Positions 11,401 to 22,584 of a DNA stretch of 64,000 nucleotides are shown one piece after another. Position 1 is the first letter of the stretch. Each line of letters starts with the position of its first letter. This DNA comes from Alternaria dauci (lineage: Eukaryota; Ascomycota; Dothideomycetes; Pleosporales; Pleosporaceae), in the NCBI RefSeq assembly GCF_042100115.1, contig NC_091281.1, forward strand, positions 868,001 through 932,000, written 5' to 3'. The position numbers were made by a program, and so were the translations under genes. A model generated the notes under the pieces. The model ran no database searches, was not told the DNA's origin, and saw only the letters and a list, made by a program, of their open reading frames with translations.

Positions 11401-13544
11401 CCGACGAAATGGGATGGGTAGGACCACCCACTGGTGAGTGCTTGTTGTTGCAGCCAACTGCGGATGTCCCGCAAGCTAACTCTGTACATGGCTTCCGTTT
11501 GGCTTCCCATAGGAAAGCCACATGCAGCGGGTTGTACAATTCCAGCGGTGAAGCACATCTCTTCTTCATCGGCTTTTGGAACACCGAAGTAAAAACAAAC
11601 GTTGCTGCATTACCACGTACACACACACAGATCCGTCATGCAGAACTGTTGTCAAACATCCAATAATAGGTGACGTGATCGTCCACAGTGAGCTCACTGT
11701 TCATGCTTGGGTTTTGCCAGCAATGGCGGGTCGACTTCCAAAACGACCAGTCCATGACTATGAAATCAGGAAGATGATAGGCGCTAGTGGCTTCGGCATA
11801 CCCACGAGATTCGCTAGCAAGTAGCTACGCTATCCACACCCCGAGGACGAACCCCAGCCCCTCTGGATCTCCAATCCTGTAGGGCGCTGTAGTTCCATCC
11901 ATGTTATAGCATTGAGCTAGGTAGACTGCGCTCAAACGGTGAGGCGGTCCACTCCAGAGTGGGGAAGCGTGGCGAGGCTGCATCAACGTTCGAGGTAGTT
12001 GCGGCCAATCATCAGACCATATCCAGTATTCGTTTGACAAAGAGACGGTCAGGTGCTACCAGTTACGCCGACGGCTTGAAAAGACCAGGGCTGTTATCGT
12101 ATTTACCCATCCATGAGCATCAGATGATACTGAAAACAACCCGGACATGAGTCGATGTAGAATGTGATCTCTGTTGAGCTTGCTAAACTCGCGCCTACCG
12201 CCTTAAGTTAGATAGATATCCAGTGCCGCATTCGAATCGGTGGGACCTAAAGAAAACCCATGTATGTATTTGACCATACATGAAGATAATGAGACTCGTA
12301 AAATTGCCGTCTCCACTCACAGTGTTGAATATGCTGGGGTAAGCGTAAGTGAGAATTGCGGTGAGGAGAGTTCCACACATCCATCTAGCTGGAATCCATG
12401 TTCTGTTGTTGTGTTGCTATACACCCTTGTTGCCAGCTACATCTGCGTCGCGAACAGCGTTCAAGGGAACCTCGTACGATGCGTTCAAAGATAGGGCCTA
12501 CTCAACACGGCCTGACCTGGCGGGTTGAATTGCTCAGTGATGCATTGTACAAAAGGCCTTGTACTGAACGAGAGCCGTCCAAAGAAATCCATGCTGCGGC
12601 ATCTTCGGCAGCAAAAGCCCTTAGGCTTCGATGCTTGCTTGGCGACCTTCCTTAATCAACTCCAACAGGCCTGGCTAGAAGCAAAGAGCTGCAGCAATCA
12701 AGTGAACGTTTTAATAGCCTTCCTTGAAAACAGTGTCATGCTCCATCAAAACATGCCTCGATCGAATGAAACCGAGCAGAAGCGAAAACACCAACACCTG
12801 CACACTACTGCAACCCTCAACGGCAGCAGCCTAGCGGTAGATTCTTCTTGGCCTGTGTGATAAGCCCATTGCCGAAGCAGTGTAACAAAGTACCGGAAGG
12901 GTCGGTTTTCCGCAGACGGCAGGCAGATCACAATCTTAGCTGATGAGACAATTTGAAATTGAAGTAGTGGCGGGCTAACGGAGAGATGTGGTCGATTGAG
13001 TGCAGAAGCGAGAAAGACGGTGAGGTAACGCTGTTGCTTCAGATGCTGTTGAAAACTTCTGGTCCGGACGTCGAGCGAGGAAGGCGCACAGACGCACGGC
13101 GAAATCGCTCTTGCTCTATGAGCATTGATAACTGAGCAGGCGTACCTCATACACCCTAAGCCCGGCGAAACTCCAGCTTACGCCGATCCTTGTCTGGAGT
13201 GAGTCACGAGTCCTGCCGATAAGCCGCCGTGCGGAAAACTGGTACAGAATGCTCGCGTCCGGCGCATCGCAATGTGGCCGCGTAGCTGGGCGCGCAACTT
13301 TTGAAAGAGCACGTTTGGACTGAAACCTTTCTTAAGACGGGGTTATCAGTAGTAAGAACGTGTTGGGTCACGTTAGACTTGCATTATCCAATACTTTGTA
13401 TCGGGACTACCTACACCAACATGAGCTTCCAAAACATAGTCGTGATGCCTCCGAGTAAATGCGCCAGTACGCCATGGAAGTTGATTTGCACAAGGTAATG
13501 AAAGCAATAAAAGCAACAAAAATGACCGACCTTTGACATTGCCA
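8421..13544. other. Gene-poor stretch of 5.1 kb with pyrimidine-rich promoter-like DNA
   Basis: The first 800 bases upstream of the RSC7-type gene are GC-rich, purine-rich on + and pyrimidine-rich on the coding strand, as expected for a long fungal 5' leader. Bases 9,540-10,060 are conversely pyrimidine-rich on the + strand, like a leader for a rightward transcript. What follows is only a 37-codon ATG frame at 10184..10297 and unlinked short frames. From 10,600 to 13,500 I find no domain, no spliceable chain of frames and no tRNA. The last 240 bases are probable 3' UTR of the SF3A2 gene. A non-coding or very short-peptide transcript near 10 kb is possible but not shown. Confidence 0.5.
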
Positions 13545-14296
13545 TCACCTTCCAGGGGCGAGGCCTGGCACTGCGCTGAAGCGTTCGTCACGCTCAGTCT
13601 TGAAGAGGATCTGACACCAGAATTCCTTGGCGTCCTCGTCGAACCAGAACCAGAACTTGCCCTCCCTTCTGTCGATATCGCGGGACTGCAGCTTGACCGC
13701 GACCGTCTCATAAGGCTCTCCAGCAACAATCAGGTACTGGTAGTTTGGATCCGGCTCTTCCACCTTCTGTTCGTATGCGCTCATGACACGGACCTTGGGC
13801 GTGACACCGGGTGTGAGGTCCGGGAACTGGAACTGGAAGAGCAGCCCGTTCTGGCGTGTGTTCGGGTCGCGTACTTTTGTGATACGGTAACCTGGCCGAC
13901 CGATCTTGATAATGTTCTTTTTGGGCAGCACACCAGCGAGAAGTCCTTGCTGGCCGACGTCGTCCCTCTTGCCTTCTCTCTGTTCTTTCGCCGCACGACG
14001 TGCCAAGTTTGTCTGATGCTTCCTTCCTTGTGTATGCGCGAGATAGGAGCCGTCGTTCTGGTGGACAGTCAAACAAAGACGACACTCGAAACTTCCGACG
14101 TGGTTCTTGAAGAAGTACGGGTCCTTGTCGAGGTCGATGGTCTCAAGCGCGAGCTTTCGGAGACGCTCTCGTCGGTCCGCATTGGTCGCAGACTGCGATG
14201 CGACACCGCCGCCTCCGAATTTTGAGCCTGCGCGATTCTGTACAGGTTGGTAGCTGTTCTTAAATGTCGCGACGAGAAACATACCTGGTAATCCAT
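13545..14296 (-). CDS. PRP11: Splicing factor 3A subunit 2 (SF3a66/Prp11)
   Basis: This subunit of the U2 snRNP SF3a complex helps U2 bind the intron branch site during prespliceosome formation. Exon 1 (14296..14285) encodes only MDYQ, followed by a GTATGT donor. The CTGTACAG acceptor opens exon 2 (14237..13545) with NRAGSKFGGGGVASQS, the near-invariant family N-terminus. The protein is 234 residues. A matrin-type C2H2 zinc finger lies at about residues 50-80 (FECRLCLTVHQ and YLAHTQGRKH), and the rest is the PRP11/SF3a66 domain with FQFQFPDLTPGV and FWCQILFK. The metazoan proline-rich tail is absent, as in other fungi. The gene is divergent from the tubulin cofactor E gene, 376 bp away. Confidence 0.95.
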
Positions 14297-14672
14297 CTTA
14301 GAGAATCTGGACGATCTGTTGTGTCAATCTTTCCCGCGAGCAGACTGAAATGAATTCGACTTTTACGTAGGTTGTGATGAAGTGCGGAGCCGTGTAGACC
14401 TAAGCGTATTGGAGTGATGTCGCGCGGCAGAACTTCTGGAGGCGTGCAACGCTAGCGCTATGATACCTAATCCCTGTCGCCCCAAACATCACGTGCGTGG
14501 CTGCCTCGAAACATTCACCCTACAACCTACAACGCTCACCGTAGCGTCGTGCAACCATTTTGACTCTCTGTTCGGAATTCTTGGCACGAATATCAGCACA
14601 TGATACGGAACAAGCCCACTCACCGGCTATAATACTCAAACAAAAGAGGAAGTTACCACGGCTTAGCCACTC
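14297..14672. promoter_or_regulatory. Shared divergent promoter region, SF3A2 / TBCE
   Basis: This 376 bp spacer lies between two start codons pointing outwards and must hold both promoters. A CACGTG-like core (ATCACGTGCGTGG, about 14,490) is visible. I see no TATA box of good quality on either side. Confidence 0.55.
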
Positions 14673-16471
14673 ATGGCAACGGATATCTACATAGGAAAGC
14701 GCCTCTGCTTCGACGGTCACCTCTGCACCGTCCGATATTACGGCGCTGTTGAAGGAACCAAAGGCGAATGGCTGGGCGTAGAATGGGACGAACCTACTCG
14801 AGGAAAACACTCCGGCGAACATAATGGCACACGATACTTCACATGCCTGAACCCGTCACCAACATCCGCATCCTTCATCCGTCCCACCCGCAGACCAGAT
14901 CCGCCACGCACCTTTGTTCAAGCGTTAAAGGCAAAGTATGCTTCGGAAGGTATTGCGGAGGATTTTCAAGATCCAGATGTACATGTTGTTTTCAATCATC
15001 AACCTCCACAGCCGAAACCTGTGCACTTTAATGGTAAACCAGCCGAGGAAATTGGATTTGACAAGATCCGGAGGAAGTTGGCTCAGCTCTCTGAATTGAA
15101 GATTATCATCTTGGATGGTTTATGCATGTGTCGACCTGAAGCACGTCAAGACGGATGGTTAAGAGGAGGTGAGAAGAATGATGTCAGGGAAGCATGTCCG
15201 AAAGCTATTGAGCTTGATCTCAGTAGAAATCTATTTGAAGAGTGGAGAGAGGTAGCTGCGGTCTGTGAGCAACTACCTGGGTTGAGAAGCTTGAGGGTCG
15301 AGTAAGTCATGCGCACTTGGTCCCTTCCTACATATACTGATAACCGCGCAGTGGTATACGACTCCGCAACACTTCTCTATCGGCAGAGGAGCGAGAACGC
15401 TGTCTCCAGGCCTTCAAAGGCATCACCTCCCTTAAACTAGAAGACAACCTCCTCCCCTGGGCCGACCTCGCCCTCTTGACCCACCTCTTCCCAGCTGTCA
15501 CCACATTTTCCGCCTCCAGCAACCTCTACACAGGCCTCACTCAGCATACCCTCAACCCCGCTATTACCGACCTGACACTCGAAGACAACCACATCACCTG
15601 TCTCTCCTCGCTGGCATGTCTAGTAACGCTGCCCAATCTGAGTCGCCTGATCCTCAAATCGAACAAGATCTCCGAGATATGCAGCTCGGACTCATCAATG
15701 CCCGTCTTCTCAAACACGGTGCGAGAGGTCGATCTTTCGTTCAATGAAATCTCAACATGGGCTTTCATCGAGCAACTCGTGCACGTCTTCCCTGGTCTCC
15801 AGAGCCTACGCGTGTCGCAGAACCCGTTGTATCAGTCTTTACAAGCACCAGATGGGAGGAACTTAACAGCAGACGATGGGTACATGCTTACGCTAGCGCG
15901 ACTGGGACAACTCAAGACGCTGAACCACAGTCCCATTCACGAGAAAGAGCGGCTGAATGCAGAGTCGTATTATCTGTCCATGATCGCCAAGGAGATGCAG
16001 TTTGCACCTGAGAGCCAGCGAGAGCAGATACTGAAGAGCCATCCGCGGTACGAATGGTTGTGTGAAGAGTACGGCGAGCCAGATGTTCAGCGTTCTGCTA
16101 ACGCTGTGAACCCAAACTCGCTTGCTGCCCGCTTGCTTCGCATCGAGTTCTACCTCGCGGCAGCGACGGATACAACTTTTGAGACGGAAATCCCGATGAG
16201 CAGTACAGCGTACACGGTGCTTGGTATCGTTGGAAAACACTTCAGGATCAAGCCGATGGAGTGCAAGTTGATTTGGGAGACAGGCGATTGGATGTCGGTA
16301 CGAAAATCAGCGACGGACATTGTAGATGATGGCTGGGACTCGGATGACAGCGAGGTGGAGATGGGTATGGAGCGGATCATGAGGGAGGTGGAGATTGTGC
16401 CTGGCACGAGGTCGATCGGAACATGGATCGACGGATCGGAGGCTGTTGTGAGAGTGGAAGTCAAGTCGTGA
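14673..16471 (+). CDS. Tubulin-folding cofactor E (CAP-Gly, LRR, ubiquitin-like)
   Basis: Cofactor E binds alpha-tubulin and, with cofactors C and D, assembles or recycles alpha/beta-tubulin dimers in the cytosol (yeast Pac2, fission yeast Alp21). Two exons, 14673..15301 and 15352..16471, give 582 residues. The 50 bp intron (GTAAGT...GCGCAG) restores the frame as LRSLRV-D-GIRLRN. An N-terminal CAP-Gly domain occupies about residues 8-75 (KGEWLGVEWDEPTRGKHSG, TRYFTCL). It is followed by a leucine-rich repeat region (LDLSRNLFEEW, LTLEDNHITCLSSL, LILKSNKISEI, VDLSFNEISTW). The C-terminus has the ubiquitin-like fold expected for the family (IKPMECKLIWETGDWM). Length and domain order match the family. 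Confidence 0.93.
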
Positions 16472-16533
16472 CGGCTGAATGTCCTCAATGCTCCAACAGA
16501 TTCTCAGATGGTGCGACTTGGTCGAAACTTGAT

Positions 16534-17559
16534 TCAACGGAACCACCAGTTGACCTAGACAGTGATTAGTTGACACATCCAGAAAAGATCCTCTGCTGCA
16601 CCTACCGAAGCATTTGCGCCCTTTCCAATCCCTCTAACAGCATGCCACCACCCGCGAGGAATGTAAAGTGCATCTCCGCTCCTCAGAGTTGTTTCCACGC
16701 CACGTGCGCCAGCCACATCTGCCTCCGGGTCATTATTCCAGACCGCGTTTTCTAAGCCCTCCATTTCTCCACCTTGCATCATCTCCTCTCCCCTCATATT
16801 CGCGTCGCCGCCAGCCCCGTATACTTTCTGCCTCACTCTCTCATACACGTCTCTGCCCAAGTCGGGCCTCATAAGCCTAATCGTCTTCTTGCCTGCCAGT
16901 TGCACGAAGATGTTCGGATTCGGGTCACGATGCAGCGGCGTGCGAGTAGGCGGCCTACCCATCCAGAGACTTGAGGCATAGATATCGCCGCGGGCCTGGA
17001 GATGTGATAGGAAGGACAAGGGTGTAGGGAGGTCCTCTTGCAGCGGCGCTGGAAGATCAGCTAGCGAATGTTGCGCGAGGTACAAACTGGTGTCTTGCGT
17101 CTCAGCAGCACTCATATGCTGTAATAGGAGGGACAGCGGGGCCTCGAAGCGCTCGAAAGTATCGTTCCGAGCGCTGCCGTCGGCGGAAGCACGCGTTAAT
17201 TCCAAGGGCACAATCGCATTGCCACACTGCTCCAGATACGCTGTATTCAACTCCTGGGGGTATCTGAAGGTTCTATAGAGTGCATCAAGTTTGCGTTGTT
17301 GGTATTTGTGGCGTGGTCTACCTGTGGGCACATCTGGCGTCTCAGAAGGTTTCTTGAACCATTTTTTGATTGCGGGTATGTCGAGGAAAGCTTCCTTGAA
17401 GACGGCGGGAGAGTCGAGGTCGAAATCGGTTATGCTAAGCTGCTTCTTCTTGTCTAGGTATTGTGTCTTTTGTAAGCCTCGAAAGCGCCGATTCAGTACA
17501 GGTCGAAGATCAGGCCTGCGGATTTGGTGGCGAGGGATTTTAGGGCCTGGCTTCGGCAT
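16534..17559 (-). CDS. JmjC/cupin-like Fe(II)/2-oxoglutarate oxygenase
   Basis: Two exons, 17559..16606 and 16554..16534, give 324 residues. The final 51 bp intron (GTAGGT...TCTAG) is required to end the protein in NASVNWWFR, the usual JmjC C-terminal strand; reading through it destroys that motif. Catalytic features are H210-x-D212 in TPLHRDPNPNIFVQLAG, K224/K225 as the likely 2-oxoglutarate contact, and the distal H306 in YIPRGWWHAVRG. The N-terminus is basic (RHQIRRPDLRPVLNRR) and the region between is helical. The protein resembles small JmjC hydroxylases of the cupin_8/JMJD5-HIF1AN type rather than chromatin demethylases, because no PHD, JmjN or other chromatin-reader domain is present. 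Substrate unknown. It is divergent from prefoldin 5. Confidence 0.82.
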
Positions 17560-17747
17560 GGAGGACTGGAGTATGGTGAGGTATGACGGGTTGCGTAGAT
17601 GCGACTCGCCGAGGAGCTTGACACGCTCTCACATTACCGTACCCCACACGAGCAGCTCGCCGCCCCGCCAAAACCTTCCCGTCCTAGACTTTACATTGTC
17701 ACAAACAGCCCGAAGCTCGACACCCATTCCCCCCACGCGTCACCAAC
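17560..17747. promoter_or_regulatory. Short divergent promoter, JmjC oxygenase / prefoldin 5
   Basis: Only 188 bp separates the two opposite start codons, so both transcripts must share control sequences. No TATA element is evident. Confidence 0.5.
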
Positions 17748-18286
17748 ATGGCACAAGCTCAAGGCGCGCAGCCTGGTCAAAGTGAACAGTAGCCCACCGC
17801 CAATCTATCGCGCATTATGCTGATTTCCGTCTCGCAGTCGAAATCACATCCCTCCCCGTCCCCCGCCTCCAAGAACTAAAAACCCAACTCGATGCCGAGC
17901 TCACCCACCTCTCAAACTCGTTTCAATCGCTACGTACCGCGCAATCCAAGTTCCGCGACTGCCTGACCTCCATTTCAACCGGTCTCACACCAGCGACCGT
18001 CTCGAAACCGCTGCTCGTCCCCTTGACGTCCTCATTATACGTACCGGGCAAACTCACGGACCACGAGCATGTGCTGGTGGATGTAGGCACAGGCTTCTTC
18101 GTAGAGAAGGATATTGCCAGCGCAAAGGACTTCTATGAGCGCAAGGTCAAGGATCTGGGCGACAGCCTGAAGGACTTGGAGGGTGTTGTACAGGGCAAGG
18201 CGCAGAATGTAAGAGTCGTCGAGGAGGTTATTAGGCTCAAGGTCATGAACGCACAGGAAGGCAAGGGCGAGGAGCAAGGCAGCTAA
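17748..18286 (+). CDS. GIM5: Prefoldin subunit 5 (alpha-type)
   Basis: Prefoldin is a cytosolic hexameric co-chaperone that delivers nascent actin and tubulin to the CCT chaperonin. Exon 1 (17748..17781) encodes MAQAQGAQPGQ. The only donor that keeps frame is GTGAAC at 17782, with an acceptor CTCGCAG before 17838. Exon 2 then reads IEITSLPVPRLQELKTQLD through to the stop at 18286, giving 160 residues. The protein has the alpha-prefoldin layout: an N-terminal coiled coil (about residues 18-55), beta hairpins (LLVPLTSSLYVPGKL, VLVDVGTGFFVEKD) and a C-terminal coiled coil (about 100-150). The donor is weaker than the others in this window, so the first dozen residues are less certain than the rest. 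Confidence 0.9.
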
Positions 18287-18596
18287 AGTGCCCCCAAAAG
18301 TAGCATTGAAGGATGAGCTTGTGGAAGGATTGCCATGACTGCCGCCCAAGCTGTGTCACACGAGCAGGAGCAAAGCTGGAGAATCAGACACGCCTTCGAG
18401 AGTAGAGAACGGAATAGCATGGGCCTGAGAATCAAGTCAGATACCATGCTGCTGGCATGGTTCTACTTGAAAATTGACCCCTAGACTCAACACCCATTCA
18501 GACCACCTCAGATCTCTACGGGCTACCAAATGTCAAGGTGACATGCAGATATAATGTATACGTATCCTGCGTGCGGATTCATCGTTTCCCTGTTAT
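18287..18596. other. Convergent 3' spacer
   Basis: These 310 bp lie between two genes ending towards each other. They should contain both polyadenylation regions. No other structure is seen. Confidence 0.5.
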
Positions 18597-21041
18597 CTAG
18601 GTAGAGACGTCTCCCATGTTGGTGACTGAACTGACGATAGCTGAGAGCTGAAGTAGTTTGTCCATGAGGATGCGGATACCGTCGCGTGGTGGTGTCTCGA
18701 CGCCAGGGCCGAGATTGAGGTTCCTTGGTCCGAAGTCTTCGTCCTCCGGATGCTGTGCAACAGCACCTTCAGTCAGCTCTGCCATCTCCGCCTCCCCTTC
18801 CACCCCTCCTCGAACAGGCCGCGCGAAGGTCCTCGCAGCACTGGAGTCGCGGGACTGTCCGTCGTCTGGTAAGAAAGTAGCGATAGTGTCACCCCAGTCA
18901 GCTTCGCGACCAACCAGCAGCCGCTCGAGCTCTGCGAGATGAGTCGCCCATTCTGGAAGACGGACAGAAAGACCCCAGACGGGTAGCTTCTGTCCCGGGT
19001 ACCACATGCCGGTAACCCCAACTTTGTAGCATGTTTGCTTGATTCCAAAAGAGTAGATGGTATCTAGACGACCGGTCCGCAGATACTTCTTGACAGTCGG
19101 TGTCTGCTCCCACTCAGCAAAGCTCTCACTAAAACGGTGATCATGGTCGGGCCTCATCTTGACTCGCTCGGCGAAATCAGTTATCACAGGCGAAATGCTT
19201 TTCGATGCCACGGGGGTCAGCGATTCGAGCGCAAAATGCCATCCTCGGCTCTCTCCCAACTCAAGCAGGTTGATGTCCATGTTCTTCGTTGGACCTGGCC
19301 TACCCTGTTCTGTCTTGTAGAATCGTGTAGTGGTCTTCTCGTACAGCCCCTGTTCGTCGTCCGTCCAATCAACTCGAACCACGATAAGGCTAGACTGTAC
19401 CGTCGGCACTGGTGTCGGATTCGCGGTAGGGACGGGCTTTTGATTGAATGGATTGGGCCGACCAGGATGGCGGGTAGCTGTAGCTTGAGGCGGGTGAGCA
19501 GTCACAGCGCTGGGGTCGGCGAACACCCATGTTCCTCGGAACATAGGGCGGGTTCCTTGAAGAGACTTGGGCATGTAGCCGAAATAGTCTGAAGACTTTG
19601 TAGGTTCGAAGAAGTCGTGAGCCATGTAGAAAGACTCCAGTATCCGGCAGCCCAACCCATTGTCGACAAGCCTTTTCTGTTAGCTACCATCATGATGCTC
19701 TTGTGAGGGGTCTCGTCTCAGCCTACCACTTCTTTGATTCAAGGCCAATAGATCCGTTGATTGACTTCAAGAAGATATCCTTCCTGTACTTCTTCCCAAT
19801 CTCATTCTCTCTGATATGTCTCGAGTTCAGTGCTAGAGACCCTAGGCGGATGGTCATATCGTAAGCACCTTTCTTGTGACGCACGGCATCAAGAGCTGTC
19901 TGAATCGAACGCTGGATCTTTGAGAGCTGCTTGGAGGGCATGAAACCGCCGCGAAAACTTCCGGGAAATTCCATCATACTATTGGGAAGGAGGCGGGGTA
20001 CGATTCGGTCTTGTCTAAAGTCAGGTACCCACAGTTAGTACATATCTCACACGCAATTGATACAGGCAATTTACGCACAGGTTGGGCCACCAAGCGCCAG
20101 CCTCTTGCAGCTCGACTTCCATGCCCTCTTTATCATCAAGAATCATGTTGAGTGTCTGCTGTTGTCCCATCGCTCCAGCTTTGACACGGTCGATCATTGT
20201 TTTGAGATGCGCCTCGGCCGCCTCTATGTTCGCGACGTCTACGGCTTTGAAGATGGAGGCGAGAAGTCAGCGAACGGTCCATATGAATCTTCTACATCTA
20301 AAACGCACCTTGTATCTCTATCTGCCCGCCGTCGCCCCGACCAGAGAGAAGCGATATGAAAACTTCATCGTTAGTCCTGATAGCATCCAGCGCTTCCAAC
20401 TTGTTACCGAAGACGTCGCGAGGGGTGATGTTCTGATTGGTTAGATCATCCGGCCAATGTACGATGAGGCGTTGTAGCGGTGCTTCGCCTTCTGACACCT
20501 TGGGCGCCGTTCCTCTGAACACCTCCTTGCGCTGACGCTCCATTTCTTCAATTTGCTCGTAGTACCATTTGTCCGGATCGAAAGCTGGCATCTTTGCCCA
20601 TGCTGAGGAATCTTTTGATTTGACGTGCGCGTTGGAAATCCACTGATTGATATATCGGACCGCCTTCTCCAATCCTGCGCCTCCTCCAGCGATGCCGAAC
20701 TGGCAGATCCTCCCACTGTCCCATTGCGGAATGACTACACAACCCGTTCTGATCTTGACCTCGTTGACGATGTTTTCGCACTCTCTGGCATGAGTGGGGC
20801 GACGGAACTCTTGAGGCACCGGTATGGTTCTATTTGGCTTTGGCCTAGGAGCCAGGCCGGTTTCGCCTCCGTTCATGGCTGTAGCTTCTTTGTTGTGTGC
20901 TGTATCTGAAGCAGTATCGAAGTAATGGCGTCGAGAAGAGGAGATTAGGAGCCGTGCTGTGGTGTTCATCTGCAAGGATAGGTCGACGTGAACCCAGGTC
21001 GGAAGGAGCAAACGCGCAGTGACGCTTGGACGTATCCACAC
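18597..21041 (-). CDS. Large conserved fungal protein with KH-like N-terminal segment (function unknown)
   Basis: Four exons, 21041..20309, 20244..20079, 20014..19727 and 19671..18597, give up to 753 residues. The first two introns both use the unusual donor GTGCGT, and intron 2 has a TACTAAC branch point. Every junction keeps frame (IEIQ-A-VDVANIEAAEAH; WWPNL-QDRIVPRLL; ESKKW-LVDNGLGC). I do not recognise a named family with certainty. The layout, with ECENIVNEVKIRTGCVV followed by GGGAGLEKAVRYINQWI, looks like a KH-type RNA-binding fold, and the protein recalls the uncharacterised fungal DUF7905 group. A proline/threonine-rich linker in exon 4 precedes a conserved mixed alpha/beta region (SLIVVRVDWTDDEQGLYEKT). 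The true start may be the second Met (21041 minus 72), whose sequence MNTTARLLISSSRRHYF could be a mitochondrial presequence; this is inference only. Confidence 0.72.
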
Positions 21042-21870
21042 CTGCCATAAGTGCAGCCAAATGGTAAAAGCAAGCTTCAGAGCGTGTTATATTGGAGTGT
21101 TATAAGAAAGTCGTGTGCAACAAGGTATAAAAGTTGTTGCCCCACTCAAGGGAGAAAAGACGATATATCAATCGGATTCATGAAGGCATATGTGCAGAGA
21201 ACAGAAAGATGGAATACCAAGATTGATGGTGTGAAGAGCTACGGTGTCCAATTGACTTGATTGAGAGAGAACGTCTATTACTTGAGGACACTGTCGCGTG
21301 AGGCGGCATTCAACAAGGGCAAACTGCTTGTCTTTGACTAGGTACCTACTTCCGGGCGCTGACCATGTGGATGCCACCTGCAACACCAGAGATGTTCCGG
21401 TCTCAGACATGTCAATCGAGAATGCAAACATGTGGCAACTTGTTACGAATATGAGCAGACAGTCCTCCAATGCAGTTGAGATTCGTCGAGCGGAGTTGTT
21501 GATTCACCCATACAAGCGGCGGGATCTGCTAGTATCATGTGAAGAGATTGTGGGTATCGCTTACATGAGGCGTTTAGGTGCAGATGAGAGGGCGAAGATA
21601 GGATGCACAAAATGTCAACGCAGGATGACCAAGAGTCGTTGTGCATCACAGGCACAGAAGTCGGGGCAAGGCTTGGCGGGCCTCGGTGTTAGGCGGAGCG
21701 ACCTCCGATCCATTTTCTGAGCCGTCACCAAAGTCACCACTAGAGATCGATTCATGCGGCATCGTCGCGCATTGCACTTGTCGAAGCCGCCGTAACCATC
21801 GCTCGTGCGCCAGTCAGTCCAGCGGAACGCATCTCGTCCAAGCCTCCGGACTGTGTCGCAATCCATCGCC
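21042..21870. other. Divergent spacer of 829 bp
   Basis: This spacer separates the KH-like gene (minus) from the mitochondrial uL23 gene (plus) and should contain both promoters. A CTAGGTACCTA block lies at 21338..21348. The frames inside it have no coding character. Confidence 0.45.
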
Positions 21871-22584
21871 ATGAACGCCGTACCCATCACAAAAAAACTG
21901 ATAGCCTTTGGCAGCAAGAAGATATACCTGTACGTCACTGCAATGCACTGTTTACGCTCAGGGCTAACATAATCCAGTCCCAAGTTCACAGTCGCACTTC
22001 TTCGCACTCCAAACCTCTCACCGTACCATGCCCGCTTCCTCGTCCCGCTCGACTTCTCAAAGTACGACCTTCGCGATTACCTCTACCACGCCTACAACGT
22101 CAAATGCTTCAACATCAGATCGTATGTAAAGCAGATGCCTGTGCGCGATACGCGCGAACAGCCACGGCATTGGTTCCGTGAGGAATCGAAGAAATACATG
22201 ACGGTAGAGTTGGAGCAGCCATTCGTCTGGCCAGAGGTTCCCGACCTCGAGCCATGGGGCCAGAAGGAGAGGAAAGAAGAGATTAAGCAGGCTGCCAGCC
22301 AGAATGGAGCTGCAAGCATGAGCGAAGCCAGGGACGCAGCCAGGACGCTACGAGAGCAGGTCAAGAAGTTGCTCGACAAGAAGGTCCTGCGGCCGGACCC
22401 CGAGATACAGAGGAAGAAGGCAATGTCGATAGAACTCACAGCAGAAGACTTGGAAGCAGAGAAGCTCAGAGAGCAGGAAGAGGCAAATATACAGCGCATG
22501 TCAAGACTAAAGCTGTGGGCAAAGGAACGGACAGGGAAGGTAGTGGAAAGCGATAGGTCCAGGCGGTACGCGATCAAGGTTTGA
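21871..22584 (+). CDS. MRP20: Mitochondrial large-subunit ribosomal protein uL23m
   Basis: This protein lies at the polypeptide exit tunnel of the mitochondrial ribosome. Exon 1 (21871..21929) encodes MNAVPITKKLIAFGSKKIY. A 48 bp intron (GTACGT...AATCCAG, branch CTAACAT) leads to exon 2 (21978..22584), which begins LPKFTVALLRTPNL. The total is 221 residues. The uL23 core follows, with YHARFLVPLDFSKYDLRDYL, AYNVKCFNIRSYVKQ and a basic loop. A long C-terminal helical extension rich in K/E/R (about residues 130-221) is typical of fungal mitochondrial uL23. The residue pattern of exon 1 is consistent with a short, partly retained import sequence. Confidence 0.87.

Noticed and set aside
12525..12860. 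111-codon + strand frame with helical composition
   Set aside because: No splice partners, no recognisable domain and no promoter-like upstream sequence.
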